Origin: Palsa-883 sp035486355
Lineage (GTDB): Bacteria; Pseudomonadota; Alphaproteobacteria; Acetobacterales; Acetobacteraceae
Direction of reading: 5' to 3'
Length of the DNA stretch: 25,919 nucleotides
Assembly: GCA_035486355.1 (NCBI GenBank)
Contig: DATHNE010000205.1
Location: 1 to 25,919 of the forward strand
The translations under genes and the position numbers were made by a program. Positions 7,198 to 16,004 of this stretch are shown piece after piece. The notes under the pieces were generated by a model. The model saw nothing but the letters and a program-made list of their open reading frames with translations. It ran no database searches and had not been told where the DNA came from. The stretch's first letter is position 1. Every line of letters starts with the position of its first letter.

Positions 7198-8211
7198 CTA
7201 TTCTGTCGTTGTCTTCGGCGGCGCAGCCGGCGGTGGTGGGGCTGGCGGTGACGCGGCCGGCGATGGCGGTGGCGGCGGGGCCGCAGCCGGCGGTGGCGCG
7301 GCTTGCGGCGACGCCGCTTTCGGCGGGGCGGGCGCGGCACTTGCTATCGGACCTGGGGGCGGCAGCTTCATCATCGCGCCGGTCATTGGGATAAAGAACA
7401 CACCCATATCGCGCCTGGAATGGATCTTGCCTTCTTCGTCCTTGGTGTAGATGTACAGCACCTGCCCGCGCTTGAACGGCTGGCCGATCGGAATCACCAT
7501 CCGCCCCCCCGGCTTCATCTGCTTGAACAGCTCCGGCGGCGCATATTGCGCGGCACAGGTCACGATGATGACGTCAAAGCCCCCCTCGACTTCGGGCCAG
7601 CCGTAATAGCCGTCGCCAACCTTGGTATGCACATTGTCGTAGCCGATCGGCGCGAAGATCTTGCCCACCGCCTGCCCCAGCGGCTGGATGATCTCGATCG
7701 AATAGGCCTGCCCGACGATGCGTGACAGCAATGAACTCTGGAAGCCGGAGCCAGTACCGATTTCCAGCGTCGTCTGGCCGGGCTTCGGCTGGCAGACCTG
7801 GGTCATGTAGGCCTGCCCCAGATAGTCCGACAGTGCCGAGCCGTAGCCGATCGCCCACGGCTTCGGTTCCGCCTCATACGCCTCGCCCGGCGTCGCTTGG
7901 TGGTCCTGGTAATTGTAATGGAAGTAGTCGCGCGGCACCGCCCGGAACGCCGCCAGCACGGCGGGATCGGCGGAGCCCAGATGCTGCTTCAGATAGGTCT
8001 CGATCAGCTTCATCGCCGCGGGCTTGCGGGCCTGGATCGCATCGAACTGTGCTTGGGTCTGGTTCACCGGGCGGCCGGAGGCGGCCATGGCGGCGACATA
8101 GGCCTCGTGCGTCCAGGGGCTGGATGCGGCGAACGCTGATCGGCACGCGGCGGCGGCAACAGCGCTTGCGATTACTCCACGACGGGAGATCGTGTGTCCA
8201 AACTCGACCAA
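7198..8211 (-). CDS. PCMT-family methyltransferase with apparent Tat signal and Pro/Ala tail
   Basis: A 337-residue protein. Residues 8-29 look like a twin-arginine signal (SRRGVIASAVAAAACRSAFA). Residues 80-270 are a protein-L-isoaspartate O-methyltransferase-type Rossmann fold with SAM motif LEIGTGSGFQS (149-159). Residues 283-337 are a low-complexity Pro/Ala tail. PCMT repairs isoaspartyl residues with S-adenosylmethionine, which is not expected outside the cytoplasm, so export would be surprising. The start is a TTG inside the upstream membrane-protein gene (40-base overlap) and has no clear ribosome-binding site. A later start would remove the signal, but no good later start codon exists before residue 42. 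The last gene of a three-gene - strand operon. Confidence 0.8.
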   Translation of the reverse strand: MVEFGHTISRRGVIASAVAAAACRSAFAASSPWTHEAYVAAMAASGRPVNQTQAQFDAIQARKPAAMKLIETYLKQHLGSADPAVLAAFRAVPRDYFHYNYQDHQATPGEAYEAEPKPWAIGYGSALSDYLGQAYMTQVCQPKPGQTTLEIGTGSGFQSSLLSRIVGQAYSIEIIQPLGQAVGKIFAPIGYDNVHTKVGDGYYGWPEVEGGFDVIIVTCAAQYAPPELFKQMKPGGRMVIPIGQPFKRGQVLYIYTKDEEGKIHSRRDMGVFFIPMTGAMMKLPPPGPIASAAPAPPKAASPQAAPPPAAAPPPPPSPAASPPAPPPPAAPPKTTTE

Positions 8212-10616
8212 AGGGGGTTCTTTCTGCTTGCGGGGAAGCTGACCAGCGCCAGCACATATAGCAGACCGGCGGCGAACAGAACCCGGTCAAACCCTGCCTC
8301 GCGGGCAATCAAATTGGCGAGCGGGGTGGCAACGACCGAGAAGGCGCCGTTCAATGCCCAGGCCCAGGGCAGCATGGCACCGCCGCCCACACGCGCCAGG
8401 CCGAGGGGAAAGGGCAGGCCCAACGCGAGGGAGACGGGGGCGCACACGGCCAGGACCAGCGCGGCGCGCACCGACCAGGGTGTTGCGAGCGTGGCGAGGA
8501 TCAGCGGCCGCAGTCCGATCATGGTGGCCACGATCCAGAGCAGGGCCAGCAGGATCGCCAGCGCGAGCATCTGTCCGGCCCGCTGATACAGGCGGTCGGC
8601 GAGCAGGCTGCCGAGGCCGGAGAACACCAGCATGCCGGTCAGCACCAGGGCGAAGCCGCTGGTCCGGTCGCTCAGCCACAGGCTGGCCTGCTCGATCAGA
8701 TAAATCTCGATGAACAGGAACGCCAAGCCCAGCGCAGGGAAATACAGGATCGGGCGCAGCACGCCGACGCCTTGATCGACCAGGCGGCGGCGCGCGGCGG
8801 CCGGTAGCAGCAGGACCAGCGCGGCGAGCAGTCCGGCCTGCGCGAGCACCGCGAGATTGATCAGGCCGCTGATCTCGGGCTGCGGCAGGATCTCCAGCCG
8901 CCGCAGCAGCGTGCCGAGCTGACCGAGCCGCAGCACCGCGTAATAGAAGGGCTGGTCCAGCGTGATCGGGGTCAGGTTGAATGCGGTGCGTGACGCGGTT
9001 GGTGCGCCGGTGAGCGCCGCGCCGGCTTCGTCGGCGATGGCGTCGTCGGGGCCGTTCGAGGTCATTTCGCCGGCGGCGAAGGAGACCGCGGGCAGGTCGT
9101 TGTAGAGGTTCGACCGCAATGCGGTGACGTCGATGCCGGGATACCACGACACATCGAAGGAACGGTCGTCGCAGAACCTGCGCAGGGTCCCGATGCGGGC
9201 GCTGTCCCAGGCGGTGGGGGACAGCAGGATGCGCATGTTCCAGGCCGAGCGGTAGGCCACGACGTGCTGGGACGGGTCCGTCACGCCCGCACGCAGCAAG
9301 GCCGCGCGGGCGGTGGCCAGCATGCGCGTGGCGTAGACCGGGAAGTCGCGGATCGAGACCGGGATCGAGACGATGCCGCCCGGCGCGAGGGCGCGCAGAT
9401 CGCCTGCCAAGGCCTCGACGCTGAACGCCGTCGCATTGACCTCGGCCGCGTCGAGGAAGTCGGACGAGATATCGATGATGTCGTAGGTGCCGCCGGCATC
9501 GATCGTGGACAGTGGCCCGGCGGCGGAGAGGCGAACCCGGGGATCGGCCGGCAGGGGCGGCGATCCGCCCAGGCCGTGACGCAGCGCCCACAGCAGTGTC
9601 GGTTCCGGCTCCAGCGCGGTGATCTGCGTGGCGCCGAGTGACAGCACCTCCGCAGGACGGAAGCCACCGCCGGCGCCGATCAGTAAGACATGGGCGCGCG
9701 GGGTCATCTGATACGGCAACGCATCCAACGCCGCGCCGGCATAGCGGACATCGAGTGGACCCGGATGGGGCAGTGACGCGATGCGATTGCCGTCGCGATA
9801 CAGGCCGAAGCTGCGTGGTGGACCGGGCAGGTTCAGCATCCCGGCGTCGTTGGAGATGTCGGTGTCCAGCCGCTCGGTGAAATCATCCAGCAGCAGGTAG
9901 TCGCCGCGCGGGGACGTGCGTTCGGCGAGGATGTGCGCATCTGGCGTGTGCAGCGGCGCGTAGATCGGCTTGTAGTCGTTGAAATGCGCGTGACTATCGA
10001 ACAGTAGCACCGACTCGGTGGCCAGCAGCGCAACGATCGCGGCGCTGAATGGCAGCCAGCGCCGTCCCGGCACGAACAGCGCGGCGGCGGCGAGTGCGGG
10101 CAACAGCGCCGGCACCAGATTGAACGGGTGCACAACAAACATCAGCGCCAGCACGGCGGCGGCGCCGGCACCGGCGCCGGTCAGATCGAAGGCGTAGACC
10201 AGACCGCTGCGGCCGGGGTGCAGCACGAAGCTCAGGCTGACGAACAAGCCCGCCAAGAAGAAGAACGGCAGCAGACACACGTAATATAGGCCGATATTGC
10301 CGAGCTGCGGCAGCCAGGTGACCTGATTCTGCAATTGCAACGGGTTGAACGGGTTCAGCGTGGTGAACTGATAGCCCAGCCCGCCGGTCACGATCAGCAA
10401 TGCCGGCAGCGCGGCCAGCAGCCGGTTGCCATGCCGGCCCAGCGCGTCGCGCCACAGCGCGAGCACAACGCCCGACAGGGCGAAGCCGACCATGACGATG
10501 GAGATGACCCAGTAGCCATACTCCGACCACTGGGCGACCGCGAAGTACCGGGTCAGCGCGATCTCGTAGCCGAGCGCCGTCAGCGAGACGAGGAACAGCG
10601 ACAGCAACGCGGTCAC
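8172..10616 (-). CDS. Polytopic membrane protein with spermidine-synthase-like domain
   Basis: An 814-residue protein. It has several hydrophobic segments in residues 1-205, a soluble central domain (about 210-590), and more hydrophobic segments from about 590 to 800. The central part contains a Rossmann-type nucleotide loop, VLLIGAGGGFRPAEV (310-324), followed by ITALEPEP and IIDISSDFLDAA, as in polyamine aminopropyltransferases fused to membrane helices. These fusions are widespread in bacteria but mostly uncharacterised; true spermidine synthase activity is unproven. The GTG start forms a 4-base GTGA overlap with the upstream hydrolase stop, and its 3' end overlaps the PCMT-like gene, so all three are coupled. 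In this family the membrane halves resemble a transporter, suggesting a substrate made or modified at the membrane. Confidence 0.85.
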   Translation of the reverse strand: MTALLSLFLVSLTALGYEIALTRYFAVAQWSEYGYWVISIVMVGFALSGVVLALWRDALGRHGNRLLAALPALLIVTGGLGYQFTTLNPFNPLQLQNQVTWLPQLGNIGLYYVCLLPFFFLAGLFVSLSFVLHPGRSGLVYAFDLTGAGAGAAAVLALMFVVHPFNLVPALLPALAAAALFVPGRRWLPFSAAIVALLATESVLLFDSHAHFNDYKPIYAPLHTPDAHILAERTSPRGDYLLLDDFTERLDTDISNDAGMLNLPGPPRSFGLYRDGNRIASLPHPGPLDVRYAGAALDALPYQMTPRAHVLLIGAGGGFRPAEVLSLGATQITALEPEPTLLWALRHGLGGSPPLPADPRVRLSAAGPLSTIDAGGTYDIIDISSDFLDAAEVNATAFSVEALAGDLRALAPGGIVSIPVSIRDFPVYATRMLATARAALLRAGVTDPSQHVVAYRSAWNMRILLSPTAWDSARIGTLRRFCDDRSFDVSWYPGIDVTALRSNLYNDLPAVSFAAGEMTSNGPDDAIADEAGAALTGAPTASRTAFNLTPITLDQPFYYAVLRLGQLGTLLRRLEILPQPEISGLINLAVLAQAGLLAALVLLLPAAARRRLVDQGVGVLRPILYFPALGLAFLFIEIYLIEQASLWLSDRTSGFALVLTGMLVFSGLGSLLADRLYQRAGQMLALAILLALLWIVATMIGLRPLILATLATPWSVRAALVLAVCAPVSLALGLPFPLGLARVGGGAMLPWAWALNGAFSVVATPLANLIAREAGFDRVLFAAGLLYVLALVSFPASRKNPLWSSLDTRSPVVE

Positions 10617-11500
10617 GGCCAGACGTGACGATGGATGAAGTCCAGCACCAGGGCGTTGAAGCGCGCCGCATCGTCGACGAACAAGGCATGGCCGGCGTCG
10701 GTGAACACGGATGTTTCGGTGTCAGGCCGGTTTCGCTGCAGGTTGGCCGCCTGCGCCGCGAAGCCGGGACGCACGACGTACAGCACGGGAACATGCGTGG
10801 CGTAGATCGCCTCACGCCAATAGGTGCGCGGCACCGGGTAGGACAGCAGGTCACGGGCCGCATACTCGGGCGTGCGCAGCGTGGCGGCGGTCAACTCATC
10901 GAGATAGGCCGGGCTCTGGCGGGTGCGGAACATGCCCCGCACGAAAGACCGCATGAAGGCGTCGTGCGACAACGCCGGGCCGTGATGGGGCTTGCCGGCG
11001 ACAGGCGGCGGCTCCTCGCCCACCGAGTTGTCGACCAGCACCAACCCGGCCAGATGGGCATCGCCGTCCAGATTGATCGCGGCCAGCGTGTCCAGCACGC
11101 CCAGCGACCAACCGACCACCAGGCTCGGCGCCGGACCCAGATGGTCCAGCAGCTCCTCGATATCGCGGCCGCGTCGCTCCGGTGTGTAGCCGCTGGGGGC
11201 GATTTCGGACTCGCCTTGGCCGCGCGGATCGAACGCCACGACATGATAGGTGCGGTCGAAGGCGAGGATCTGCGGCCGCCAGATCCAGGCCGGCATGGTC
11301 CAGCCGGGCACCAGCACGATCGTGCGGCCGGTGCGTGGCCCGGCCTCGAGATAATGCAGGCGGACGCCATCGCTGGTGGTGAAGACGTGGCTTTGGGTGC
11401 CGGGGACGGCTTCGGGGATCGATTGGGCGGCCGCCGGCCGGGCGGCGGTCAACGCCAACACCAGCAGGATCACGAGACTCCAGGACCAACGCCATCGCAT
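10613..11500 (-). CDS. Secreted alpha/beta-hydrolase
   Basis: A 295-residue alpha/beta-hydrolase from the ATG at 11500. Residues 1-25 are a Sec signal: an Arg/Trp-rich start, the hydrophobic core VILLVLALTAA and cleavage near PAAAQS. Then come the oxyanion strand VLVPGW (63-68), DPRGQGES (91-98), the nucleophile elbow GWSLG with S132, and catalytic H271 in DAGHALF. It should act in the periplasm or outside the cell on an ester, lactone or amide. In-frame starts at 11527 and 11551 would put an uncommon charged extension before the signal. First gene of the - strand operon; the downstream gene starts within its stop codon. It is divergent from the REC-EAL pseudogene, with about 120 bases between starts. 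Confidence 0.88.
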   Translation of the reverse strand: MRWRWSWSLVILLVLALTAARPAAAQSIPEAVPGTQSHVFTTSDGVRLHYLEAGPRTGRTIVLVPGWTMPAWIWRPQILAFDRTYHVVAFDPRGQGESEIAPSGYTPERRGRDIEELLDHLGPAPSLVVGWSLGVLDTLAAINLDGDAHLAGLVLVDNSVGEEPPPVAGKPHHGPALSHDAFMRSFVRGMFRTRQSPAYLDELTAATLRTPEYAARDLLSYPVPRTYWREAIYATHVPVLYVVRPGFAAQAANLQRNRPDTETSVFTDAGHALFVDDAARFNALVLDFIHRHVWP

Positions 11501-11622
11501 GCGGCCACAAGATCGGCGGGCAGGCATGCGTGTCAATCGTGCGCAGTTCACGCGATCTCAACCTTTCCCTGGAAATCTTGGCTCCAGCGAACACACCAGG
11601 ATGGACCGAGATCGGAGCGCAC

Positions 11623-12815
11623 GTGACCGACGCGAACCGACAGCTTCTGGTGGTGGACGACGAGCCGATCCAGTGGCTGATTGTCACACGCGCGGTCGAG
11701 TCGCTGGGGTTCGCCGTGGACGGCGCGACGGTGCTGAGGAAGCGGCGGCAGTGGTGGCGAACAAGCCCTATGACGCTGCGGTGCTCGACCTGTTGCTGGG
11801 TGCAAACGACGGCATCAGCTTGCCGCACAAGCTGCACGGGCACACGGCCGACCCGCTGGTGGTTGTGGTATCGGGAACGGACGCGCGGGTGCGCGCCGCC
11901 AGTTGCCGCATGGCGGATGCGCCCGGGGTCCGTGTCGCCGGGGCGCTGGAAAAGCCAATCGTACCGGCACGGCTGCGGGCGCGGCTGGGCCGTATGCCGA
12001 ATCACAGCGCCGCACCCCAGACCTACCAGGCACGCCTACCGACCGCCGCCGAGCTGAAAGCGGCACTGGATCAGCAGGCGATATCCGTGGAGTTCCAACC
12101 GCAGGTCCGGTTGAACGATGGCAGGGTGTTGGGACTGGAGGCACTGGCGCGTTGGCGGCCGGTGGGCACACAGGACCCGATACACCTGCGCTGTTTGTAC
12201 CTAAATCGGAACGTCATGGGTTGATCGTTCCGCTGACACGCCGCGTGCTGGATACGTCACTCGCCGCTTGCCGGCGCTGGCGCCAGCGCTTTCCGGACGG
12301 TGGTGTCGCGGTGAATATCTCGCCACTGTTGCTGGCGAACCGCGCCTTGCCGGACGCGGTCGAGGACGCGCTGGGGCGTGCCGATATGCCGCCTCGGGTG
12401 TTGGCGGCGGAGATCACGGAAAGCGCGGTGGTCAGCGATCCGCTGCTGGCCACCGAGGTGGTGACGCGGCTGCGGATCAAGGGCGTGCGGCTGTCGATTG
12501 ACGACTTCGGCACCGGGCATTCGTCGCTGCTGTCGCTGATGCGCCTGTTGTTCACCGAGCTGAAGATTGATCGGCCGTTCATTGCCGACTGCGAGGCGGA
12601 TGCGGAGGCGTGCAACATCCCTCGGGCGACGATTTCGCTGGCGCAGGAACTGGGCTTGCAGGTGGTCGCGGAAGATATCGAGACCGCGTCGGTCGAAGAA
12701 CGATTGCATGGGGGCTGGATGCGATGTCAGCCGGGGCTGGTATTTCGCACGGTCGATGTCCGAGGACGGGCTGATGGCGTGGTTCGCGGCGCGCGCCGCA
12801 GTACTTGTTGGGTAA
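11623..12815 (+). pseudogene. Frameshifted response regulator with EAL (c-di-GMP phosphodiesterase) domain
   Basis: The pieces read as one REC-EAL protein of about 395 residues, spread over three frames. The receiver part begins near the GTG at 11623 (QLLVVDDEPIQW), shifts frame near 11725-11735, then continues with the phospho-acceptor in YDAAVLDLLL and the lysine in LEKPI. The EAL domain opens with VLGLEALARW, shifts near 12150-12200, and continues with AVNISP, EITES, IDDFGTG and ELKID. A third shift near 12710 restores CDVSRGWYFARSMSEDGL and the stop at 12813-12815. Metal and catalytic residues are all retained, so the breaks look recent, or are sequencing indels. When intact it would hydrolyse cyclic di-GMP under control of a histidine kinase. 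No kinase gene is adjacent. Confidence 0.85.
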
Positions 12816-12899
12816 CCCCCGCCCCCTCCCCCCAGCCTTCGGCCTTGGTCCGCTTTGCGGCCCAAGCCCGCGAGGGGAGGGGGAGGGTCGTGGGGGTTT
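12813..12899. repeat. Large GC-rich inverted repeat between convergent genes
   Basis: The outer arms TAACCCCC and GGGGGTTTA enclose C-rich and G-rich blocks (about 12821-12833 and 12874-12887) and a smaller inner stem, CTTGG with CCAAG. It occupies the whole gap between the REC-EAL pseudogene stop and the clpA stop, and includes both stop codons. It may stop transcription from both sides. Similar C-rich/G-rich palindromes are a recurring intergenic repeat type in GC-rich alphaproteobacteria. Confidence 0.6.
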
Positions 12900-15249
12900 A
12901 CTCTACGACCGTCTCTTGCTGGCGGTCGGAACCGCCGTCGCCATCCTCGCCGGGCTTCGGCAGAGCGGGCAGCGACGCCTCGACGATCTCGAAGTCGAGC
13001 TTGCCGTCCTTCATCGTCACCTTCACCGCGCCGCCGCCGACCAGCTTGCCGAACAGCAGCTCCTCGGCCAGCGGCTTCTTGATGTACTCTTGGATGACGC
13101 GGGCGAGCGGCCGCGCGCCATACAGCCTGTCGTAGCCGCGTTCCGCCAGCCATTCCTTTGCCGCCGACGACAGCTCGATTGTCACGTTGCGGTCGGCGAG
13201 CTGGGCTTCGAGCTGCATGACGAATTTTTCGACCACCCGCGCGACGATTTCCGGCGTCAGACCGGAGAAGGCGATGGTCGCGTCGAGCCGGTTGCGGAAC
13301 TCCGGCGTGAACAGGCGCTTGATCGCGTCCTCGTCCTCGCCCGCACGGCTCTCGCGGCCGAAGCCGATGGCTTCCCTGGCGAGGTCGGACGCGCCGGCGT
13401 TGGTCGTCATGATCAGGATGACGTTGCGGAAGTCGACCGTCTTGCCGTTGTGGTCGGTCAGCTTCCCGTGGTCCATCACCTGCAACAGGATGTTGAACAG
13501 GTCAGGATGCGCCTTCTCGATCTCATCCAGCAGCAGCACGGCGTGCGGATGCTGGTCAATCGCGTCAGTCAGCAACCCGCCCTGGTCGAAGCCGACATAG
13601 CCCGGCGGCGCACCGATCAGCCGGCTGATGCTGTGCCGTTCCATGTATTCCGACATGTCGAAGCGGATCAGCTCGATCCCCATGGTGGAGGCGAGCTGGC
13701 GCGCGACCTCGGTCTTGCCGACGCCGGTGGGGCCGCTGAACAGGTAGTTGCCAATCGGCTTCTCCGGCTCGCGCAACCCGGCGCGGGCCAGCTTGATCGC
13801 GGCGGCCAGCGCGTCGATCGCCTTGTCCTGGCCGAACACCATCGACTTCAGGTCGCGTTCCAGATTGCGCAGCGTTTCCTTGTCGTCGGCCGAGACGCTC
13901 TTCGGGGGAATGCGGGCGATCTTGGCGACGATCTCCTCGACATCGCGCAAGGTCACGGTCTTCCGGCGCTTGTTCTCCGGCAGTAACATCCGGCTGGCGC
14001 CGACCTCGTCGATCACGTCGATCGCCTTGTCCGGCAGCTTGCGGTCATGGATGTATTTCGCCGACAGCTCCACCGAGGCGCGGATCGCTTCGTCGGTGTA
14101 ACGGACCTTGTGGTGCTTCTCGTAGTTCACCTTCAGGCCGCGCATGATCTTCACCGCGTCCTCGATCGTCGGCTCGTTGACGTCGATCTTCTGGAAGCGA
14201 CGGACCAGGGCGCGGTCCTTCTCGAAGTAGTTGCGGAATTCCTTGTAGGTCGTGCTGCCGATACAGCGCAGGTTGCCCGAGGCCAACGCCGGCTTCAGCA
14301 GGTTCGACGCGTCCATCGCGCCGCCTGACGTGGCGCCGGCGCCGATGACGGTGTGGATTTCGTCGATCAACAGGATAGCGCTCTGCTGGGCCTCCAGCTC
14401 GGTCACCACGGCCTTCAGCCGTTCCTCGAAGTCGCCGCGATAGCGGGTGCCGGCGAGCAGCGCGCCCATGTCGAGCGCGTAGATCGTGGATTTGGCCAGC
14501 ACTTCCGGCACGTCGCCCTCGACAATGCGCTTGGCCAGGCCCTCGGCGATGGCGGTCTTGCCCACGCCCGGATCACCGACATAGAGCGGATTGTTCTTGG
14601 TGCGCCGGCACAGGATCTGGATGGTCCGCTCGATTTCCAGCTCGCGGCCGATCAGCGGGTCGATCTTGCCGGCCATCGCCTTCTTGTTGAGGTTGACGCA
14701 GTAGTTCGACAGCGCGTCCTGATTGCGGCGGGATGGCTTTTCCTCGCGTTCCGGCTCGGCCTGGTTTTCCGACGGCTGGCCGGCGCCCTGCACGGGGCGC
14801 TGCGTGGCCCGACCCGGCGCCTTGGCGATGCCATGGGCGATGAAATTCACCGCGTCGAGCCGCGTCATGTCCTGCAGTTGCAGGAAGTACACCGCGTGGC
14901 TCTCACGCTCGGAGAACAGCGCCACCAGCACATTGGCGCCGGTCACCTCGTCGCGGCCGGAGGATTGCACGTGGATCGCGGCGCGTTGCACCACGCGCTG
15001 GAAACCGGCGGTGGGCTTGGGATCGCCGGCGCGATCGGTTGCCAGCCCGGCGAGGTCCTTGTCCAGGAATTCCGACAGGTCCGACCGCAGCTTGTCGAGA
15101 TCGACACCGCAGGCGCGCAGCACGGTCGCCGCGTCGGTGTCGTCGGTGAGGCCAAGCAGCAGGTGCTCCAGCGTGGCGTATTCGTGGCGGCGTTCGCTCG
15201 CCAGCGACAGGGCGCGGTGCAGCGTCTGTTCGAGGTTACGGGACAACAT
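12898..15249 (-). CDS. clpA: ATP-dependent Clp protease ATP-binding subunit ClpA
   Basis: A 783-residue Hsp100 unfoldase of normal ClpA length. In order: the double Clp_N repeat (about 1-145), a charged linker (146-185), the first AAA module with Walker A GDPGVGKT (225-232) and Walker B LLIDEIH (293-299), and the second with GPTGVGKT (506-513) and LLLDEIEKAH. The ClpP-docking loop IGF is at 628-630, so it should dock on ClpP and feed substrates for degradation. The start ATG follows an AGGAG about 11 bases upstream. It lies 117 bases downstream of clpS, its adaptor gene. The C-terminus is extended with a Gly/Asp/Gln-rich tail. The long + strand reading frame opposite this gene is only its GC-rich shadow. 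Confidence 0.97.
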   Translation of the reverse strand: MLSRNLEQTLHRALSLASERRHEYATLEHLLLGLTDDTDAATVLRACGVDLDKLRSDLSEFLDKDLAGLATDRAGDPKPTAGFQRVVQRAAIHVQSSGRDEVTGANVLVALFSERESHAVYFLQLQDMTRLDAVNFIAHGIAKAPGRATQRPVQGAGQPSENQAEPEREEKPSRRNQDALSNYCVNLNKKAMAGKIDPLIGRELEIERTIQILCRRTKNNPLYVGDPGVGKTAIAEGLAKRIVEGDVPEVLAKSTIYALDMGALLAGTRYRGDFEERLKAVVTELEAQQSAILLIDEIHTVIGAGATSGGAMDASNLLKPALASGNLRCIGSTTYKEFRNYFEKDRALVRRFQKIDVNEPTIEDAVKIMRGLKVNYEKHHKVRYTDEAIRASVELSAKYIHDRKLPDKAIDVIDEVGASRMLLPENKRRKTVTLRDVEEIVAKIARIPPKSVSADDKETLRNLERDLKSMVFGQDKAIDALAAAIKLARAGLREPEKPIGNYLFSGPTGVGKTEVARQLASTMGIELIRFDMSEYMERHSISRLIGAPPGYVGFDQGGLLTDAIDQHPHAVLLLDEIEKAHPDLFNILLQVMDHGKLTDHNGKTVDFRNVILIMTTNAGASDLAREAIGFGRESRAGEDEDAIKRLFTPEFRNRLDATIAFSGLTPEIVARVVEKFVMQLEAQLADRNVTIELSSAAKEWLAERGYDRLYGARPLARVIQEYIKKPLAEELLFGKLVGGGAVKVTMKDGKLDFEIVEASLPALPKPGEDGDGGSDRQQETVVE

Positions 15250-15323
15250 GATCGACTACGCTCCTGCGCACACTGGCCCGCCGCGCGGACCGACTCCGTC
15301 TTACGTCAAGGCCCCTGCCACCG

Positions 15324-15348
15324 ATCGTCTCAGACGATGGCACGTGCC
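15324..15348. other. Two adjacent palindromes in the clpS-clpA gap
   Basis: A 7-base inverted pair (ATCGTCT at 15324-15330, AGACGAT at 15332-15338) is followed directly by the perfect 10-base palindrome GGCACGTGCC (15339-15348). They lie between the clpS stop and the clpA start on the transcribed strand. They could be a regulator site or an mRNA hairpin setting the clpS:clpA ratio; there is no T-run. No clear promoter was found in the gap. Confidence 0.45.
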
Positions 15349-15366
15349 GTCACTCCTTTTCGCCCA

Positions 15367-15693
15367 TCACTCTTTTTCAATCGTGCATTGCAGAGGATGC
15401 TGATTCTGCCGGGCCAGGTCCATGACCTGGGTTACCTTGGTTTCGGCAACCTCATATGTATAGACACCGCACACCCCGACGCCACGGCGATGGACGTGCA
15501 GCATGATGCGGGTGGCCTCCTCACGCGACTTCTGGAAGAACCGTTCCAGCACGTGCACGACGAATTCCATCGGCGTGTAGTCGTCGTTCAGCATCAGGAC
15601 TTTGTACATCGCCGGCTTGCGCGTCTTCGGACGCGTCTTCACCACGACGCCGGTATTCGGTCCCTCCCCGTCTCGCCTGTCGTTGTCGCTCAT
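15367..15693 (-). CDS. clpS: ATP-dependent Clp protease adaptor ClpS
   Basis: A 108-residue N-degron adaptor that delivers proteins with bulky hydrophobic N-termini to ClpA. The disordered N-terminal tail (1-25) is followed by the core YKVLMLNDDYTPMEFVV, with the N-degron pocket residues N36, D37 and D38, and by HVHRRG with H66. VCGVYTYEVAETK is the usual ClpS strand. I chose the ATG at 15693 (MSDNDRR), preceded by GGAAGG; an ATG 33 codons upstream would add a Val/Ala/Pro-rich extension not seen in ClpS. It is the first gene of the clpS-clpA pair. The upstream 300 bases hold the phasin terminator, and no promoter could be read with confidence. Confidence 0.95.
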   Translation of the reverse strand: MSDNDRRDGEGPNTGVVVKTRPKTRKPAMYKVLMLNDDYTPMEFVVHVLERFFQKSREEATRIMLHVHRRGVGVCGVYTYEVAETKVTQVMDLARQNQHPLQCTIEKE

Positions 15694-15906
15694 CTGCCTT
15701 CCGTATCCGCCCGCCGTTGCCGGCGTGTCACTGACGCCTGCTCCAGCCCGATCGACCATCGTCGCCAAGACAGGAACCATATCGGAAGGCATGCACAGGA
15801 TGAAAGGGCCAACCTTGCGCGGCCCGGCCCCGCGTCCGGATCAAAGCAGGATACCAATCGCCGGAACCAAAGAATGGGACAAACGGACCGGGCAACGGAT
15901 CGGGCA

Positions 15907-15939
15907 AAAGAAAAGGCCCGGGCGGGGGGGCCCGGGCCT
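15907..15939 (-). terminator. Rho-independent terminator after the phasin gene
   Basis: On the - strand a perfect 10-base stem (AGGCCCGGGC with GCCCGGGCCT, 15914-15939) with a 6-base C loop is followed by TTTTCTTTT. It lies about 65 bases after the phasin stop. It should separate the highly expressed phasin transcript from clpS-clpA. Confidence 0.85.
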
Positions 15940-16004
15940 CTTCGTCACGACACCGCCAACCGGGGGGAGGAGGTGCGGCGGCGCCGTGGATCTGTTGTCG
16001 TCGC

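Noticed and set aside
10625..11626. A 333-codon + strand open frame opposite the alpha/beta-hydrolase gene
   Set aside because: The - strand gene has a signal peptide, a nucleophile elbow and a catalytic His. The + strand reading is a compositional shadow.
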